Source of the DNA: Pseudomonas rhizosphaerae
GTDB taxonomy: Bacteria > Pseudomonadota > Gammaproteobacteria > Pseudomonadales > Pseudomonadaceae
NCBI RefSeq assembly: GCF_000761155.1
Contig: NZ_CP009533.1
Location: 1,984,001 to 2,048,000, forward strand
DNA: 64,000 nucleotides
Direction: 5' to 3'
Shown: positions 41,074 through 49,990 of the stretch, in pieces
Position numbering within the stretch: the first letter of the stretch is position 1
Layout of the letters: the number at the start of each line of letters is the position of its first letter
Program-made: the position numbers and the translations under genes
Notes under the pieces: model-generated
The model's database searches: none
What the model was told of the DNA's origin: nothing
What the model saw: only the letters and a program-made list of their open reading frames with translations

Positions 41074-42081
41074 ATGACCCAAGCGACAGCGGTAAAAGAA
41101 CGGCGCTGGATCAAGCACCTGATAGGGGGCGGGATCACGCTCATCTGTCTGGGCGCGATCTTCCGCCTGGTGAAGTTCTCCGAAGTGATGGACGCCCTCA
41201 AGCAGTTCGAATGGCATTACCTGATCTTGGGTGTGATGTCCCTGGCGTTCGGCTACTGCGTGCGGATCTTCCGCTGGTCGGTGATGCTTTCGGCCACCGG
41301 GAGCGAGGTCAGCTTCAAGAACTGCGCTGCGCCGTTCCTGGGGGCGATCGCGCTCAACAACGTGCTGCCGCTGCGCCTGGGTGACGTTGTCCGCGCTTTG
41401 GTTTTTCCCAGTGCCATGGGTGTGACCAAAACCGCCGCCGCGACCAGCCTGGTCGTAGAACGCCTGATCGATCTGGTCACGTTGCTGGCGTGTCTTGCCC
41501 TGGGCGTGCTGGCCATCCAGACGCTTCAAGTGCCGCCTGCACTGCGTGAAAGCGCGGTGGTGCTGGCACTGCTCGGCGGTATCGCCCTGGCGGTAGGCTT
41601 TTTCTTTTCGGGCAGTTTCGCGCGCTTGTTCAACAAGCTCGGCGGCGGTACCGACGCGAGCAGGGGCTCGGCCAAGCTGCAGCAGATCTTTCGCACCATT
41701 GCCGGCCTGTTCGAAAGCTTCGACGTGATGTCGCGCCCACGGGTGCTGGGCACCATGTTGCTGCTTTCGATACTGGTCTGGATGGGCGAGGCGGGCTTGT
41801 TCTATTTTGCCCTGCAAGGCCTCGGCCTGGAGGCGACGCCGTTGATGGCACTGTTGGTCATGGCGATTACCACCTTGTCGACGCTGGCACCGTCCTCACC
41901 CGGTTATGTTGGCCCGTTCCATTTGGCGGCATTCACCGCAGTTTCCCTGATCGGTGGCACTTCCGCGCAAGCGGGCAGTTACGCCGTGATCGTACACCTG
42001 GCGCTTTGGCTGCCGACCACCATCGTCGGCGCCCTGGCCATCTGGTCCCGGCCGGCTCTGTTCAAGGCCGCCCGCAAGTGA
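41074..42081 (+). CDS. Lysylphosphatidylglycerol-synthase-like membrane protein (PF03706 type)
   Basis: A 335-residue integral membrane protein with about eight helices. Family-typical segments are WHYLILGVMSLAFGYCVRIF, NNVLPLRLGDVVRALVF, ATSLVVERLIDLVTLL and TLAPSSPGYVGPFHLAAFTA. Members of this UPF0104-like family occur beside GtrB-like transferases and in some cases are proposed to move lipid-linked sugars. A flippase role for the polyprenyl-phosphate sugar made by the nearby GT2 is inference. It starts 9 bases after rfbF. Confidence 0.85.
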   Translation: MTQATAVKERRWIKHLIGGGITLICLGAIFRLVKFSEVMDALKQFEWHYLILGVMSLAFGYCVRIFRWSVMLSATGSEVSFKNCAAPFLGAIALNNVLPLRLGDVVRALVFPSAMGVTKTAAATSLVVERLIDLVTLLACLALGVLAIQTLQVPPALRESAVVLALLGGIALAVGFFFSGSFARLFNKLGGGTDASRGSAKLQQIFRTIAGLFESFDVMSRPRVLGTMLLLSILVWMGEAGLFYFALQGLGLEATPLMALLVMAITTLSTLAPSSPGYVGPFHLAAFTAVSLIGGTSAQAGSYAVIVHLALWLPTTIVGALAIWSRPALFKAARK

Positions 42082-42111
42082 TCAAGACCTTATCCATTCT
42101 GGTAAACATCA

Positions 42112-43413
42112 ATGAATAATTACGACGTAGTGATTGTAGGGGGCGGTTTTACCGGCCTCACCGCAGCGTATGTACTGGCCAAGCAAGGCAAGAGCGTACA
42201 AGTCATCGAAGCGGACTCCACCCCTGGCGGCCTGGCCGGTATCTTCGAGTTCGACGACGGTGTGCGGGTCGAGAAGTTCTACCACCACTGGTTCAACAAC
42301 GACGTGTTCGTTCCCGAGCTGGTCAAGGAACTGGGTCTGGAAGGCGACGTGATCCTGCTGCCAACCCGCACCGGCATGTACTTCAATGGCCGCATGTGGA
42401 AGCTCTCCACGCCGCTGGACCTGCTGCGCTTCAAGGCACTGTCGTTCGTCGACCGTATCCGCCTGGGCCTGCTGGTGTTCCAAGTGCGCAAGATCAAGGA
42501 CTGGAAGTCCATCGAGCACCTGAGCATCCGCGAGTGGCTGGAAGGCATGTGCGGCAAGTCGGTGTACAAAGTCGTCTGGGAGCCGTTGATCGACTCCAAG
42601 TTCTCCGTCTACGCCGAAGCGGTGAACGCCGTGTGGATGTGGAAAAAACTGGTACTGCGCGGCAGCACCCGTAACGACAAGGGCGGCGAAGAACTTGCCT
42701 ACTTCAAGGGCGGTTTCGGTCGCCTGGCCGAAGCGCTGGTCTCGGCCATCCGCGAGCACGGCGGCGAAGTCACCCTGAACACCAAGGTTCAGGGCCTGGT
42801 GACCGAGGGCAAGCAGATCACGGCCGTGACCACCGATAAAGGCGAAGTGGCAGGCAAGAAGTTTCTGTTCACCCCATCGTTCCCGTTGATCGCCGACCTG
42901 TTCGAAGGCAAAGCGGACGACCAGTGGCTGGCCAAGCTGCGTCGCGTGAAGTACCTGGGCAACATGTGCCTGGTGCTGCGTCTGAAGCACAGCCTGTCCG
43001 ACACCTACTGGTTGAACGTCAACGACCCGGGCTTTCCGTTCGTGGGCGTGATCGAGCACACCAACTTCGACACCCCGGAAAACTACAAGGGTACGCATAT
43101 CGCCTACCTGTCGCGCTACCTGGCGACCCAGGATCCGGTATGGGCCTACAACGACGAGCAGTATCTGGACTTCGCCCTGGGCCACCTCAAGCGCATGTTC
43201 CCCAAGTTCGAGAAGGACTGGGTCGTCGACTACAAGGTATGGCGCTCCGAGTACGCACAGCCGGTCACCGAGCGTAACTATTCGCAGTACGTACCTGACG
43301 CCACGACGCCGTACGACAACGCCTTGATCTCGACCATGGCGCAGATCTATCCGGAAGACCGTGGTACCAACTACGCTATCCGCGAAGGCCGAGCCATCGC
43401 CAAGCAGCTGTAA
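42112..43413 (+). CDS. FAD-dependent oxidoreductase (amine oxidase/PPOX-like)
   Basis: A 433-residue flavoprotein. The N-terminal dinucleotide fold is VVIVGGGFTGLTAAYVLAKQ, followed by STPGGLAGIFEFDDGVRVEK and FYHHWFNND, as in amine-oxidase/protoporphyrinogen-oxidase superfamily members. A FKGGFGRLAEALVSAIREHG segment and a C-terminal AIREGRAIAKQL complete the flavin domain. Such proteins are common in polysaccharide loci, but the reaction is generally not known. Oxidation or epimerisation of a lipid-linked sugar is one possibility. It is followed by a strong terminator-like hairpin. Confidence 0.85.
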   Translation: MNNYDVVIVGGGFTGLTAAYVLAKQGKSVQVIEADSTPGGLAGIFEFDDGVRVEKFYHHWFNNDVFVPELVKELGLEGDVILLPTRTGMYFNGRMWKLSTPLDLLRFKALSFVDRIRLGLLVFQVRKIKDWKSIEHLSIREWLEGMCGKSVYKVVWEPLIDSKFSVYAEAVNAVWMWKKLVLRGSTRNDKGGEELAYFKGGFGRLAEALVSAIREHGGEVTLNTKVQGLVTEGKQITAVTTDKGEVAGKKFLFTPSFPLIADLFEGKADDQWLAKLRRVKYLGNMCLVLRLKHSLSDTYWLNVNDPGFPFVGVIEHTNFDTPENYKGTHIAYLSRYLATQDPVWAYNDEQYLDFALGHLKRMFPKFEKDWVVDYKVWRSEYAQPVTERNYSQYVPDATTPYDNALISTMAQIYPEDRGTNYAIREGRAIAKQL

Positions 43414-43438
43414 ACACAGTTGAACGGGTAGGGTAAAT

Positions 43439-43478
43439 CTCCGGGTGTCTGACCAGTGCAGACGCCCGGAGCCGTTTT
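43439..43478 (+). terminator. Terminator-like hairpin after the FAD oxidoreductase gene
   Basis: A 13-bp stem, CTCCGGGTGTCTG / CAGACGCCCGGAG (one G-T pair), has a 7-base loop and is followed by CCGTTTTG. It may reduce transcription into the two membrane-protein genes downstream. Confidence 0.65.
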
Positions 43479-43525
43479 GAAGGGTCCCAAAAAGGAAGAT
43501 GGGTACGCTCATCTTGGAGAGGCAA

Positions 43526-45451
43526 ATGCACTCAGGAACTGTGCCGTCAAAGCTGATGGTCTGTTTGATGTTCGTAGCTTTGGCGCTGTTGGTGGCGCTC
43601 AACATCGACGCGCTGTGGGGGCATGCCGTTGACCTGGCCCACCACTACGTACTGGTGTTCAGGATAGGCGAGCAATTCAACCTCGGTAATCCCACCGATC
43701 CCTCCATGGGCGAGATGAATTTCTACCCTCGGCTGAGCCACATCGTGGCTGCGGTCGCAGGCTTCATAGTGGGGTCGCCGTTGCTCGGCTTGCACCTGAC
43801 CGCGCTGCTTTCACTTTTCCTGATCTGGTTTTGCTACGTCTACCTGCTGGGCACGCTGCCGCGTGCGTTGGCGGTTGCGAGCATCGTCTGCCTTGCCGTG
43901 CTCTCGTTTCTCAACAAGCGGGTCTTCCATCTGGAAGTGCACGGCAGCGAGCTGGTCGACAACTACTTCTTCTCCCAGTTGATGGCGCAAAGCGTGACCA
44001 TGCTGGTCATCGCGATCGGCCTGCTGTCCGAGCGCAAGGCCGGCCGCTGGTGCGCCTACTTCGTGCTGGTCATGGGCATCTTCATCAACACCGGCATACA
44101 CCTGCTGCCCACCCTTGAACTGCTGGGTGTGCTAGGTTTTGTATTGCTTGTGGATGGCATCAAGGTTCGCCGTACGGACCCGCGATTGAGGGTCTGGCTG
44201 CTGCCCGCACTCATCGTCCCAGCCTGCGCGTTGGCTGGCGTACTGATCAATCCGGCATTCGCTGCCATGCGCCAGATCGCGGACAACAACGGCGGCCTGG
44301 GCTTTGATCGAATCAGCTACCCCGTAGGTTTGATCACCGTTTGCCTCGCGGTAATGGCGATGTCCTTCGTGGCCGCATGGGCCTACTTGCGACCTCATGG
44401 CCAGTACGCCTGGCCCGTGCTCAAGTACCTGTCGGCGCTAGGCATGGCCATGGCCACGCTTTGCCTGTTGCAGATGGTGCTGGCGCAGTTTGGCTATGGC
44501 TCCGATTACGCAGTCAAGAAGTACGGAAACGGCCTGCTGACGCAATTGTTGGTGCTTGCCAGTGCCGGCTTGGGTGCCTTGATCCTACGTCGGCCCCGAA
44601 TCCGAGCGTTGCAGTTGCCGGGTTGGCTGTTTGCACCCGGTGCGGCCGTGCTGTTCTTCTGTATCGCCACCAACGCCACGCCGCGCAAGAGTGATTTCGA
44701 CGTGTCCGAGCTCGTACAGCTCGAAAAAAGCATGATCGGCTTGCTGGCCAGCCAGTACACGCCGGCAGTGTCGCCCAAGCAGGATGTAGTGATAGGCCTA
44801 AGCAAGGAACCGACCTTCGACTACATGTTTACCTTGGCGATCGCTCGTACGTCACGCAAGTACGCCACACCTGAAATCTTCTACACCCACGCCATCACCG
44901 ATTTCAGCAAGTACGACAATGTCATCACCGCGCCCGGTACACCCCGTTACGATAGCCCCCAGTGTCGGCGCAACAGCAACCGCCTACTGGTGGTCGACTC
45001 GGCAGCGTGCCTGGCGACATTGGCGCAGGAGGTTGAAAAGCAGCAGACGGCTTTCGATTTCACCTCCGACAGCACCTTGCCTGTGGGCAGCATCGACGGT
45101 TTCAGCGTCCCGGAGGCACACGGGCGCTGGATGCAGACACCACAAGCGCGCTTTACCTGGCTGCGACCCAGCGTTGCACCCAATACCCTGAAGGTAAAAA
45201 TCACGCCTTTCCTGAGCGCCGAGCATCCGCGACAAAGACTGTTGATCAAGGTCAATGGCCAGCGCGTGTATGAAGGGGAGTTCCTCTATGAAGGTCTGGT
45301 AGAACCCATTCAGGTTGCAATCCCGGCACCCACCGAGCGTGGCTACGTGGTCGAGTTCGACGCGCCCGACGCCATCTCACCCAAGGCACTGGGATTGAGT
45401 GAAGACACTCGAGAATTGAGCTTCTCGGTTAAGGAATTGACGTTTGAGTAA
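43526..45451 (+). CDS. Polytopic membrane protein, possible GT-C glycosyltransferase
   Basis: A 641-residue protein with about ten or eleven predicted helices in the first 400 residues and a soluble C-terminal region of about 240 residues. The first extracytoplasmic loop carries an acidic site (HAVDLAHHYV), as expected for GT-C enzymes, which use polyprenyl-phosphate sugars. I do not recognise a specific family. The start is the ATG after TTGGAGAGGCAA; another ATG 27 bases upstream is also open. Its neighbours suggest transfer of the CDP-derived sugar to the polysaccharide, which is inference. Confidence 0.75.
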   Translation: MHSGTVPSKLMVCLMFVALALLVALNIDALWGHAVDLAHHYVLVFRIGEQFNLGNPTDPSMGEMNFYPRLSHIVAAVAGFIVGSPLLGLHLTALLSLFLIWFCYVYLLGTLPRALAVASIVCLAVLSFLNKRVFHLEVHGSELVDNYFFSQLMAQSVTMLVIAIGLLSERKAGRWCAYFVLVMGIFINTGIHLLPTLELLGVLGFVLLVDGIKVRRTDPRLRVWLLPALIVPACALAGVLINPAFAAMRQIADNNGGLGFDRISYPVGLITVCLAVMAMSFVAAWAYLRPHGQYAWPVLKYLSALGMAMATLCLLQMVLAQFGYGSDYAVKKYGNGLLTQLLVLASAGLGALILRRPRIRALQLPGWLFAPGAAVLFFCIATNATPRKSDFDVSELVQLEKSMIGLLASQYTPAVSPKQDVVIGLSKEPTFDYMFTLAIARTSRKYATPEIFYTHAITDFSKYDNVITAPGTPRYDSPQCRRNSNRLLVVDSAACLATLAQEVEKQQTAFDFTSDSTLPVGSIDGFSVPEAHGRWMQTPQARFTWLRPSVAPNTLKVKITPFLSAEHPRQRLLIKVNGQRVYEGEFLYEGLVEPIQVAIPAPTERGYVVEFDAPDAISPKALGLSEDTRELSFSVKELTFE

Positions 45452-45582
45452 CAGCAGTCCTTCGCCAGCTCCTGCCGACATCCATCGTGGGCGAGATATA
45501 ACGGGGTATCGCCTTAAACATTTCCAACCCGCCGTCGCTGGCCTCACGGCCGCAGCGGTAAGCATGCACGGAAGTCGACTTT

Positions 45583-47544
45583 ATGCGTGACACGAAAACC
45601 GTACTTCATCAGCCGCAACAACGTCATATGGGCGTCTACGTAGGCATCTGCCTGGCCCTGCTGTTCCTCTATCTGCTGTTGAGCCGCCTGGCGCCCGTAC
45701 GCGTAGGCGATGGCTCGGAGTACTACGCCATGTACCTGGCGTGGCGCGATACGCTGCGTCCCTGGATGAACCCCGCTTCGTTCGCGTCCTACCAGCAGCT
45801 GTATTCGGAACATGGCATTGCTGATCTGGTAACCCTGGAGTGGCTGCAGACAGCCTTCCCGGCGCTCCAGCTCGGCGACATGGCCGACTTCAACCATTTC
45901 TGGTTCTACAGCTTCCTGGCCTTCGTCGTCAGCAAGGCAGTGAGCCTGGTAGGCCTGGTTCTGGTGCCCCATCAAGCGTTCCTGGCGCTGCACTGGCTCT
46001 TGCTATGCATCACCGGTATGACCGCTTACCGCTTGTATGGAAAGCGCGGCATCGGCGTATTCACGGTGCTCACGCTTTTCTCTCCCATGCTCTGGTTCAC
46101 AGACAAGGTTCACACAGAGGTGCTGACCTACTGCCTGACCTTGATGGGCATCATGTTCGTCTTCTCCAGGCTGTACCTGGCGGGTGCGTTGGTCATCGGC
46201 ATTGCCGCCACGCAAAACCCGAGTTTCGCGCTGGTAGCGTTCATTCCGTTCGCCTATCGCTTCGTGCTGTTGCGCACGCAACGTTTCACTTTCTTCGAAG
46301 TATGCCTGGTGGTCGGCACTGCATTTGCCGTACTGGCGCACCCGATCTACTACTTCCTGAGATTCGGTGTGATTACACCGCAACTGCTCGCCGGTGGCGC
46401 ATCACTGGGCAGCAATCTGTCGACGTTCTATATCTGGATCCTGGACCCGGACCTGGGCCTGTTGCCGAACTGGCCGGTCGGTGCGTTCTTCATCTTGACC
46501 GCCGTAGCCCTGGCCAAGTGGGCGAAACCCATAGCCGGGGAGGGTGGCGACAGGGCCTTCTATGTGTTCCTGGCCGCCTTCTTCCTCATCAACTTCTATG
46601 CTCACTCATCGACCATAAACCTTAACTCAGCAGGCACACCAGGTGTTGCCCGCTACTCGCTGTGGTACCTGCCGGCATTCTTCCCGGTTGTCTATTTCGT
46701 GGCACGCTGCCTACCCTTCGGGCGCTTTATGACAGCGCTGTGGGCCTTGGTACTGCTGGCACTGGGCATCTATGGCATACAGCAAAACAACCCCGTCAAA
46801 CCCGAGCAGTATTCGTCTCCTTCGTGGTTGTCCAACGTCATTCAAACCAACGTCCCAGGTCTCTACTACCCGCCAGCCGAAGTATTCACCGAACGCTACT
46901 CAGGGTATGGCGAAGCCATCAAGGTGTTGAAGCCACGTGCCGTGCTTGGGCCTGACTGCCACAAGCTGTTCGTCTTCGCAGGCCAACGCGAGCGCATGGT
47001 CACAGCACCGTCGTCGTGCACGCTTGACCTTAAAAAGCTGGAGACTCTGGTAGCGACCGATTTCGTCGGAGTGACCGAAGACCAGTATGTTCAACTCAGC
47101 AAAGACCAGCTCGCTTCCGCGGCATTCATAATGGCCCCCGGTAGCTATCAGGTTGGTACGTCCGGTACCGGCTCGCCTGTGATAGGTGATGGCTGGTTCG
47201 CCACAGAGCCGTGGGGACGGTGGTCAAGCGCGAATGCCACGTTGGTATTGCCGTGCAATCCCGCGCAACCCTACGCAGGGAAAGAAAGCCTCAACTTGGC
47301 GCTGCACCTCGAAAGCTTTGCAGATCAGCCTGTACAGATCAGCCAGGACGACAACGTTCTGTTCGACGGAGCGTTGCCTGCGGATGGCTTGGTTCCGATC
47401 AAGGTGAAAGTTGACAGCTGTAGAACCCCGATCTTGAAGCTGGACGTGCATGTCGAGAATGCAAAGTCTGCGCTTGAGCGAGGGTTGTCGGATGATCCGC
47501 GGAGGCTTGGGGTGGGGTTGCGGGGGGTTGAGGTGTTGCCTTAA
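45583..47544 (+). CDS. Polytopic membrane protein, possible GT-C glycosyltransferase
   Basis: A 653-residue protein with about ten helices to residue 410 and a soluble C-terminal part. After the first helix comes the acidic loop VRVGDGSEYYAMYLAWRDT, where GT-C enzymes place a catalytic carboxylate. The C-terminal region contains DGWFATEPWGRWSSANATLV, a motif of a beta-sandwich domain seen in other surface-polysaccharide membrane proteins. GGAAG precedes the ATG. With the previous gene it makes a pair of similar topology. It is the last plus-strand gene of the locus and is followed by a hairpin and the AT-rich minus-strand block. Confidence 0.75.
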   Translation: MRDTKTVLHQPQQRHMGVYVGICLALLFLYLLLSRLAPVRVGDGSEYYAMYLAWRDTLRPWMNPASFASYQQLYSEHGIADLVTLEWLQTAFPALQLGDMADFNHFWFYSFLAFVVSKAVSLVGLVLVPHQAFLALHWLLLCITGMTAYRLYGKRGIGVFTVLTLFSPMLWFTDKVHTEVLTYCLTLMGIMFVFSRLYLAGALVIGIAATQNPSFALVAFIPFAYRFVLLRTQRFTFFEVCLVVGTAFAVLAHPIYYFLRFGVITPQLLAGGASLGSNLSTFYIWILDPDLGLLPNWPVGAFFILTAVALAKWAKPIAGEGGDRAFYVFLAAFFLINFYAHSSTINLNSAGTPGVARYSLWYLPAFFPVVYFVARCLPFGRFMTALWALVLLALGIYGIQQNNPVKPEQYSSPSWLSNVIQTNVPGLYYPPAEVFTERYSGYGEAIKVLKPRAVLGPDCHKLFVFAGQRERMVTAPSSCTLDLKKLETLVATDFVGVTEDQYVQLSKDQLASAAFIMAPGSYQVGTSGTGSPVIGDGWFATEPWGRWSSANATLVLPCNPAQPYAGKESLNLALHLESFADQPVQISQDDNVLFDGALPADGLVPIKVKVDSCRTPILKLDVHVENAKSALERGLSDDPRRLGVGLRGVEVLP

Positions 47545-47558
47545 CGGAAAAAGGGAGG

Positions 47559-47585
47559 GCCCAGCCGCTGGTGCTGGGCTCTTTA
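47559..47585 (+). terminator. Terminator at the end of the plus-strand polysaccharide locus
   Basis: Stem GCCCAGC / GCTGGGC with a 7-base loop is followed by TCTTT, 14 bases past the stop. It faces the converging minus-strand genes. Confidence 0.6.
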
Positions 47586-47677
47586 GCAAGCTGCGTCCAG
47601 TGTTCCACAAAAATTACCCAGCCAATTAATAGTAGGGTAGGTGTAAGACCTGTCACGCCAAACTTGAGTCGGGCACG

Positions 47678-48559
47678 CTATGTTGCAGCGCTATTCGATT
47701 TTTGGAGTGTTTCGATTTCGGCTTCAATCAGCTCAAGCTCCAAGGCAGCATGCAATCGTGAGGTTTCAAGAAGGTTCATCCTGGTGTGATAATCGGCCGT
47801 AGATTGATCAGGGGGAACAGACAATGTGCCATGGGAGGCCTTGATAGACACAACTTGCTCGTGGCATCCGGCAATATTTCGACGGCCCAGTGCATTTTCT
47901 AAAGCCGGTTTCCTTCTAATAATGCACATTGAGTTGACAAATTCAATGGAGTGAATTTCAGATAGCAGCGATTCACTGAGAGCTGGAGTCAGGCCATAAG
48001 CTTTCAAATAATCGGCCCTTGTTCGACCAATCTGCCAGTGCTCGTGATTTATGATGTCAGCAAGTTTCTTGAAAAAAGCCATCGCGGAGAGCGGATAATT
48101 GAGTCCGCCCTCCCAGTCCGCCCAATAGCTACAGTGCAGATCTTCAGCAATAAAAATTCCACCCTCACTGATGAAGCCGAACATATCAGAAAAAGTTCGG
48201 ATTATATCGGAGCTGGTGTGGGAGCCATCATCGATGATGATGTCGAAAACGGGTGAGCGTTCCGTTAATTTATTCTGAGTGTCCTGATTCTTTATGTCAC
48301 CAATAACAATATTTATTCTATTGGAATTGTAGCTGAGTGAGGCACACTCTTCGTTGATGTCGCATCCTGAGATCGATGTAGCATTGGGAAAATATTTATC
48401 CCAGATCTCCAGTGAGCCGCCGTTCTGGATGCCGATCTCGAGAATCGATAGAAAATGTTCTCGAACAGGGCTAAACAATCTATCGTAATGGTATAAATAG
48501 CTTTGCCACTTGTCCGAAACGCGTCCGACATGCTGATTATAGATTTCGTCTAACACCAT
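47678..48559 (-). CDS. Class I SAM-dependent methyltransferase
   Basis: A 293-residue protein. Its first 215 residues resemble small-molecule O-methyltransferases encoded in sugar and antibiotic loci: ILEIGIQNGGSLEIWDKYFP is motif I, followed by GCDINEECASL, FDIIIDDGSHTSSDIIRTF and GGIFIAEDLHCSYW. The last 60 residues are helical (LLETSRLHAALELELIEAEI) and may oligomerise. AGAGAGTAG precedes the ATG. Base composition is AT-rich relative to the plus-strand locus. It is the last gene of the minus-strand polysaccharide block; a sugar methylation role is likely but inferred. Confidence 0.85.
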   Translation of the reverse strand: MVLDEIYNQHVGRVSDKWQSYLYHYDRLFSPVREHFLSILEIGIQNGGSLEIWDKYFPNATSISGCDINEECASLSYNSNRINIVIGDIKNQDTQNKLTERSPVFDIIIDDGSHTSSDIIRTFSDMFGFISEGGIFIAEDLHCSYWADWEGGLNYPLSAMAFFKKLADIINHEHWQIGRTRADYLKAYGLTPALSESLLSEIHSIEFVNSMCIIRRKPALENALGRRNIAGCHEQVVSIKASHGTLSVPPDQSTADYHTRMNLLETSRLHAALELELIEAEIETLQKSNSAAT

Positions 48560-48652
48560 AATTTTTATCTACTCTCTAAAGCTGAATTTGTTAAGCAGTG
48601 CAGGAGGCCGGGCCGGTGAAAAAAGCACATCGGCCCATTCGTTAGCTGTGCG

Positions 48653-49987
48653 TCACATCGTGCTCAGCGCCTTGTAAAAATTATTTTTGTGAGATGTCCC
48701 AAATTGGTAATTAGCCACCTTGAATTTCAGGCGCTCTCTTTCAAGATCAGTGAGCCGTTGAAGCTTTTCGGCGATCACGCTTTTGATTGAATACGTGCCG
48801 TAAACAGCAGGGCACTCCAATATGAAGCGTGAATTTGACTGAAGTAAGACATGGTCAGGACGCTCGTGATCCAATATCGTTGTATCAACGGATGCACTGC
48901 TATGAACTTGAACCACGCGGCTAAAAAATAACGTAAGTGGTTTAACTAAACTGTCCGAAGATGAGCTGCCAAAGACGACCAACGTACGATGCATGTGTGC
49001 TGAGGGATTCTCGAACACAACGATTTTGCCGTTGTTGTTAATGTGATTATTGAATGTCACAGCCAAGGCGGAATCGGGTATGCTGAAAGCAATTCTAGGA
49101 TGCAGCGGTGGGGGGTCTAGCTTTTCAGCTAAATCCCCTTTGCTCTGCTCAATGGTATAGCTGATTTTCATATGCCGTTCAAAGCTTTCCATGTCCAAGC
49201 CAAAGCTCGAAATGATCCGCGTGAACGCTACATAAGCACCATAATCCGTCCAGTGCGTATCGCCTTTCCAATAGGTAAGAGCCTTGTCATGGGTCAGCTC
49301 GGCGAGTGGGTAGATAAACCTAGCATCCGCTTTGAAAAGTTCAACGAACTGATTAGGCGTATTGAATGGACTACATGCATGCGGATAGTACTCAGGCAGT
49401 ACATATTCCTTTCCGGGGGCAAGCAGAAATCGCCATTCAAAACCGCGTTCATTAGCAGCTGTTGAAAAATGCCGGATGTAATCCATCCAGTCGTGCTTTA
49501 GCTGATCATCTAGAATCACGTCACCCACATACTGCTCGACGCTATTGTTGGTGTCGTTGTCCAGAAAGAGCCAGCCATCGCGACCTATTTGCACTTTTGA
49601 AAGTTCTTCAAAAAAGAACGTGCCTAGCCAGCAGGGTTGATCATCATGCGTCAAAGCGATATCAAAAGACGGAACATCTGAGCTGGGGATATTAGTCACA
49701 ATGCTGAACCCGCATGTCAGCACAGGTCGAGTACCCTTGAACTCACCTGAGAGCGCTTCTGCAACATCGGTTCGTTCAATGTCGATAGGGCCGCTAAACC
49801 GCCGGCCAGCGATATCTATCAAAACGTGGGTAGCTTTATGAACACTCAAAACCCAGCCACTGATGGTAAAGGGAGATCCGTCGTCCCGGGACTCAAAACT
49901 AGGCGCCGGCTCTTCGAGATTCCAAGCATGTATAAGCTCAGAGATACTTTCGGCCTTAGCCGGAATAAAATTTCGAAGAGTGGTCAT
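48653..49987 (-). CDS. AlgX/AlgJ-like SGNH acetyltransferase-type protein
   Basis: A 444-residue protein. Residues from about 140 to the end match the alginate O-acetyltransferase AlgX/AlgJ SGNH-like domain: VQIGRDGWLFLDNDTNNSVE, LLAPGKEYVLPEYYP, the catalytic Asp-His pair D243/H245 in KGDTHWTDYGAY and a serine-rich loop TLVVFGSSSSDSL. The first 120 residues form a separate beta-rich module with ISGWVLSVHKATHVLIDI, also found in the neighbouring glycosyltransferases. No signal peptide is visible, unlike AlgX, so where it acts is unclear. It probably acetylates a saccharide. It starts 3 bases after the preceding gene ends. Confidence 0.82.
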   Translation of the reverse strand: MTTLRNFIPAKAESISELIHAWNLEEPAPSFESRDDGSPFTISGWVLSVHKATHVLIDIAGRRFSGPIDIERTDVAEALSGEFKGTRPVLTCGFSIVTNIPSSDVPSFDIALTHDDQPCWLGTFFFEELSKVQIGRDGWLFLDNDTNNSVEQYVGDVILDDQLKHDWMDYIRHFSTAANERGFEWRFLLAPGKEYVLPEYYPHACSPFNTPNQFVELFKADARFIYPLAELTHDKALTYWKGDTHWTDYGAYVAFTRIISSFGLDMESFERHMKISYTIEQSKGDLAEKLDPPPLHPRIAFSIPDSALAVTFNNHINNNGKIVVFENPSAHMHRTLVVFGSSSSDSLVKPLTLFFSRVVQVHSSASVDTTILDHERPDHVLLQSNSRFILECPAVYGTYSIKSVIAEKLQRLTDLERERLKFKVANYQFGTSHKNNFYKALSTM

Positions 49988-49990
49988 AAG

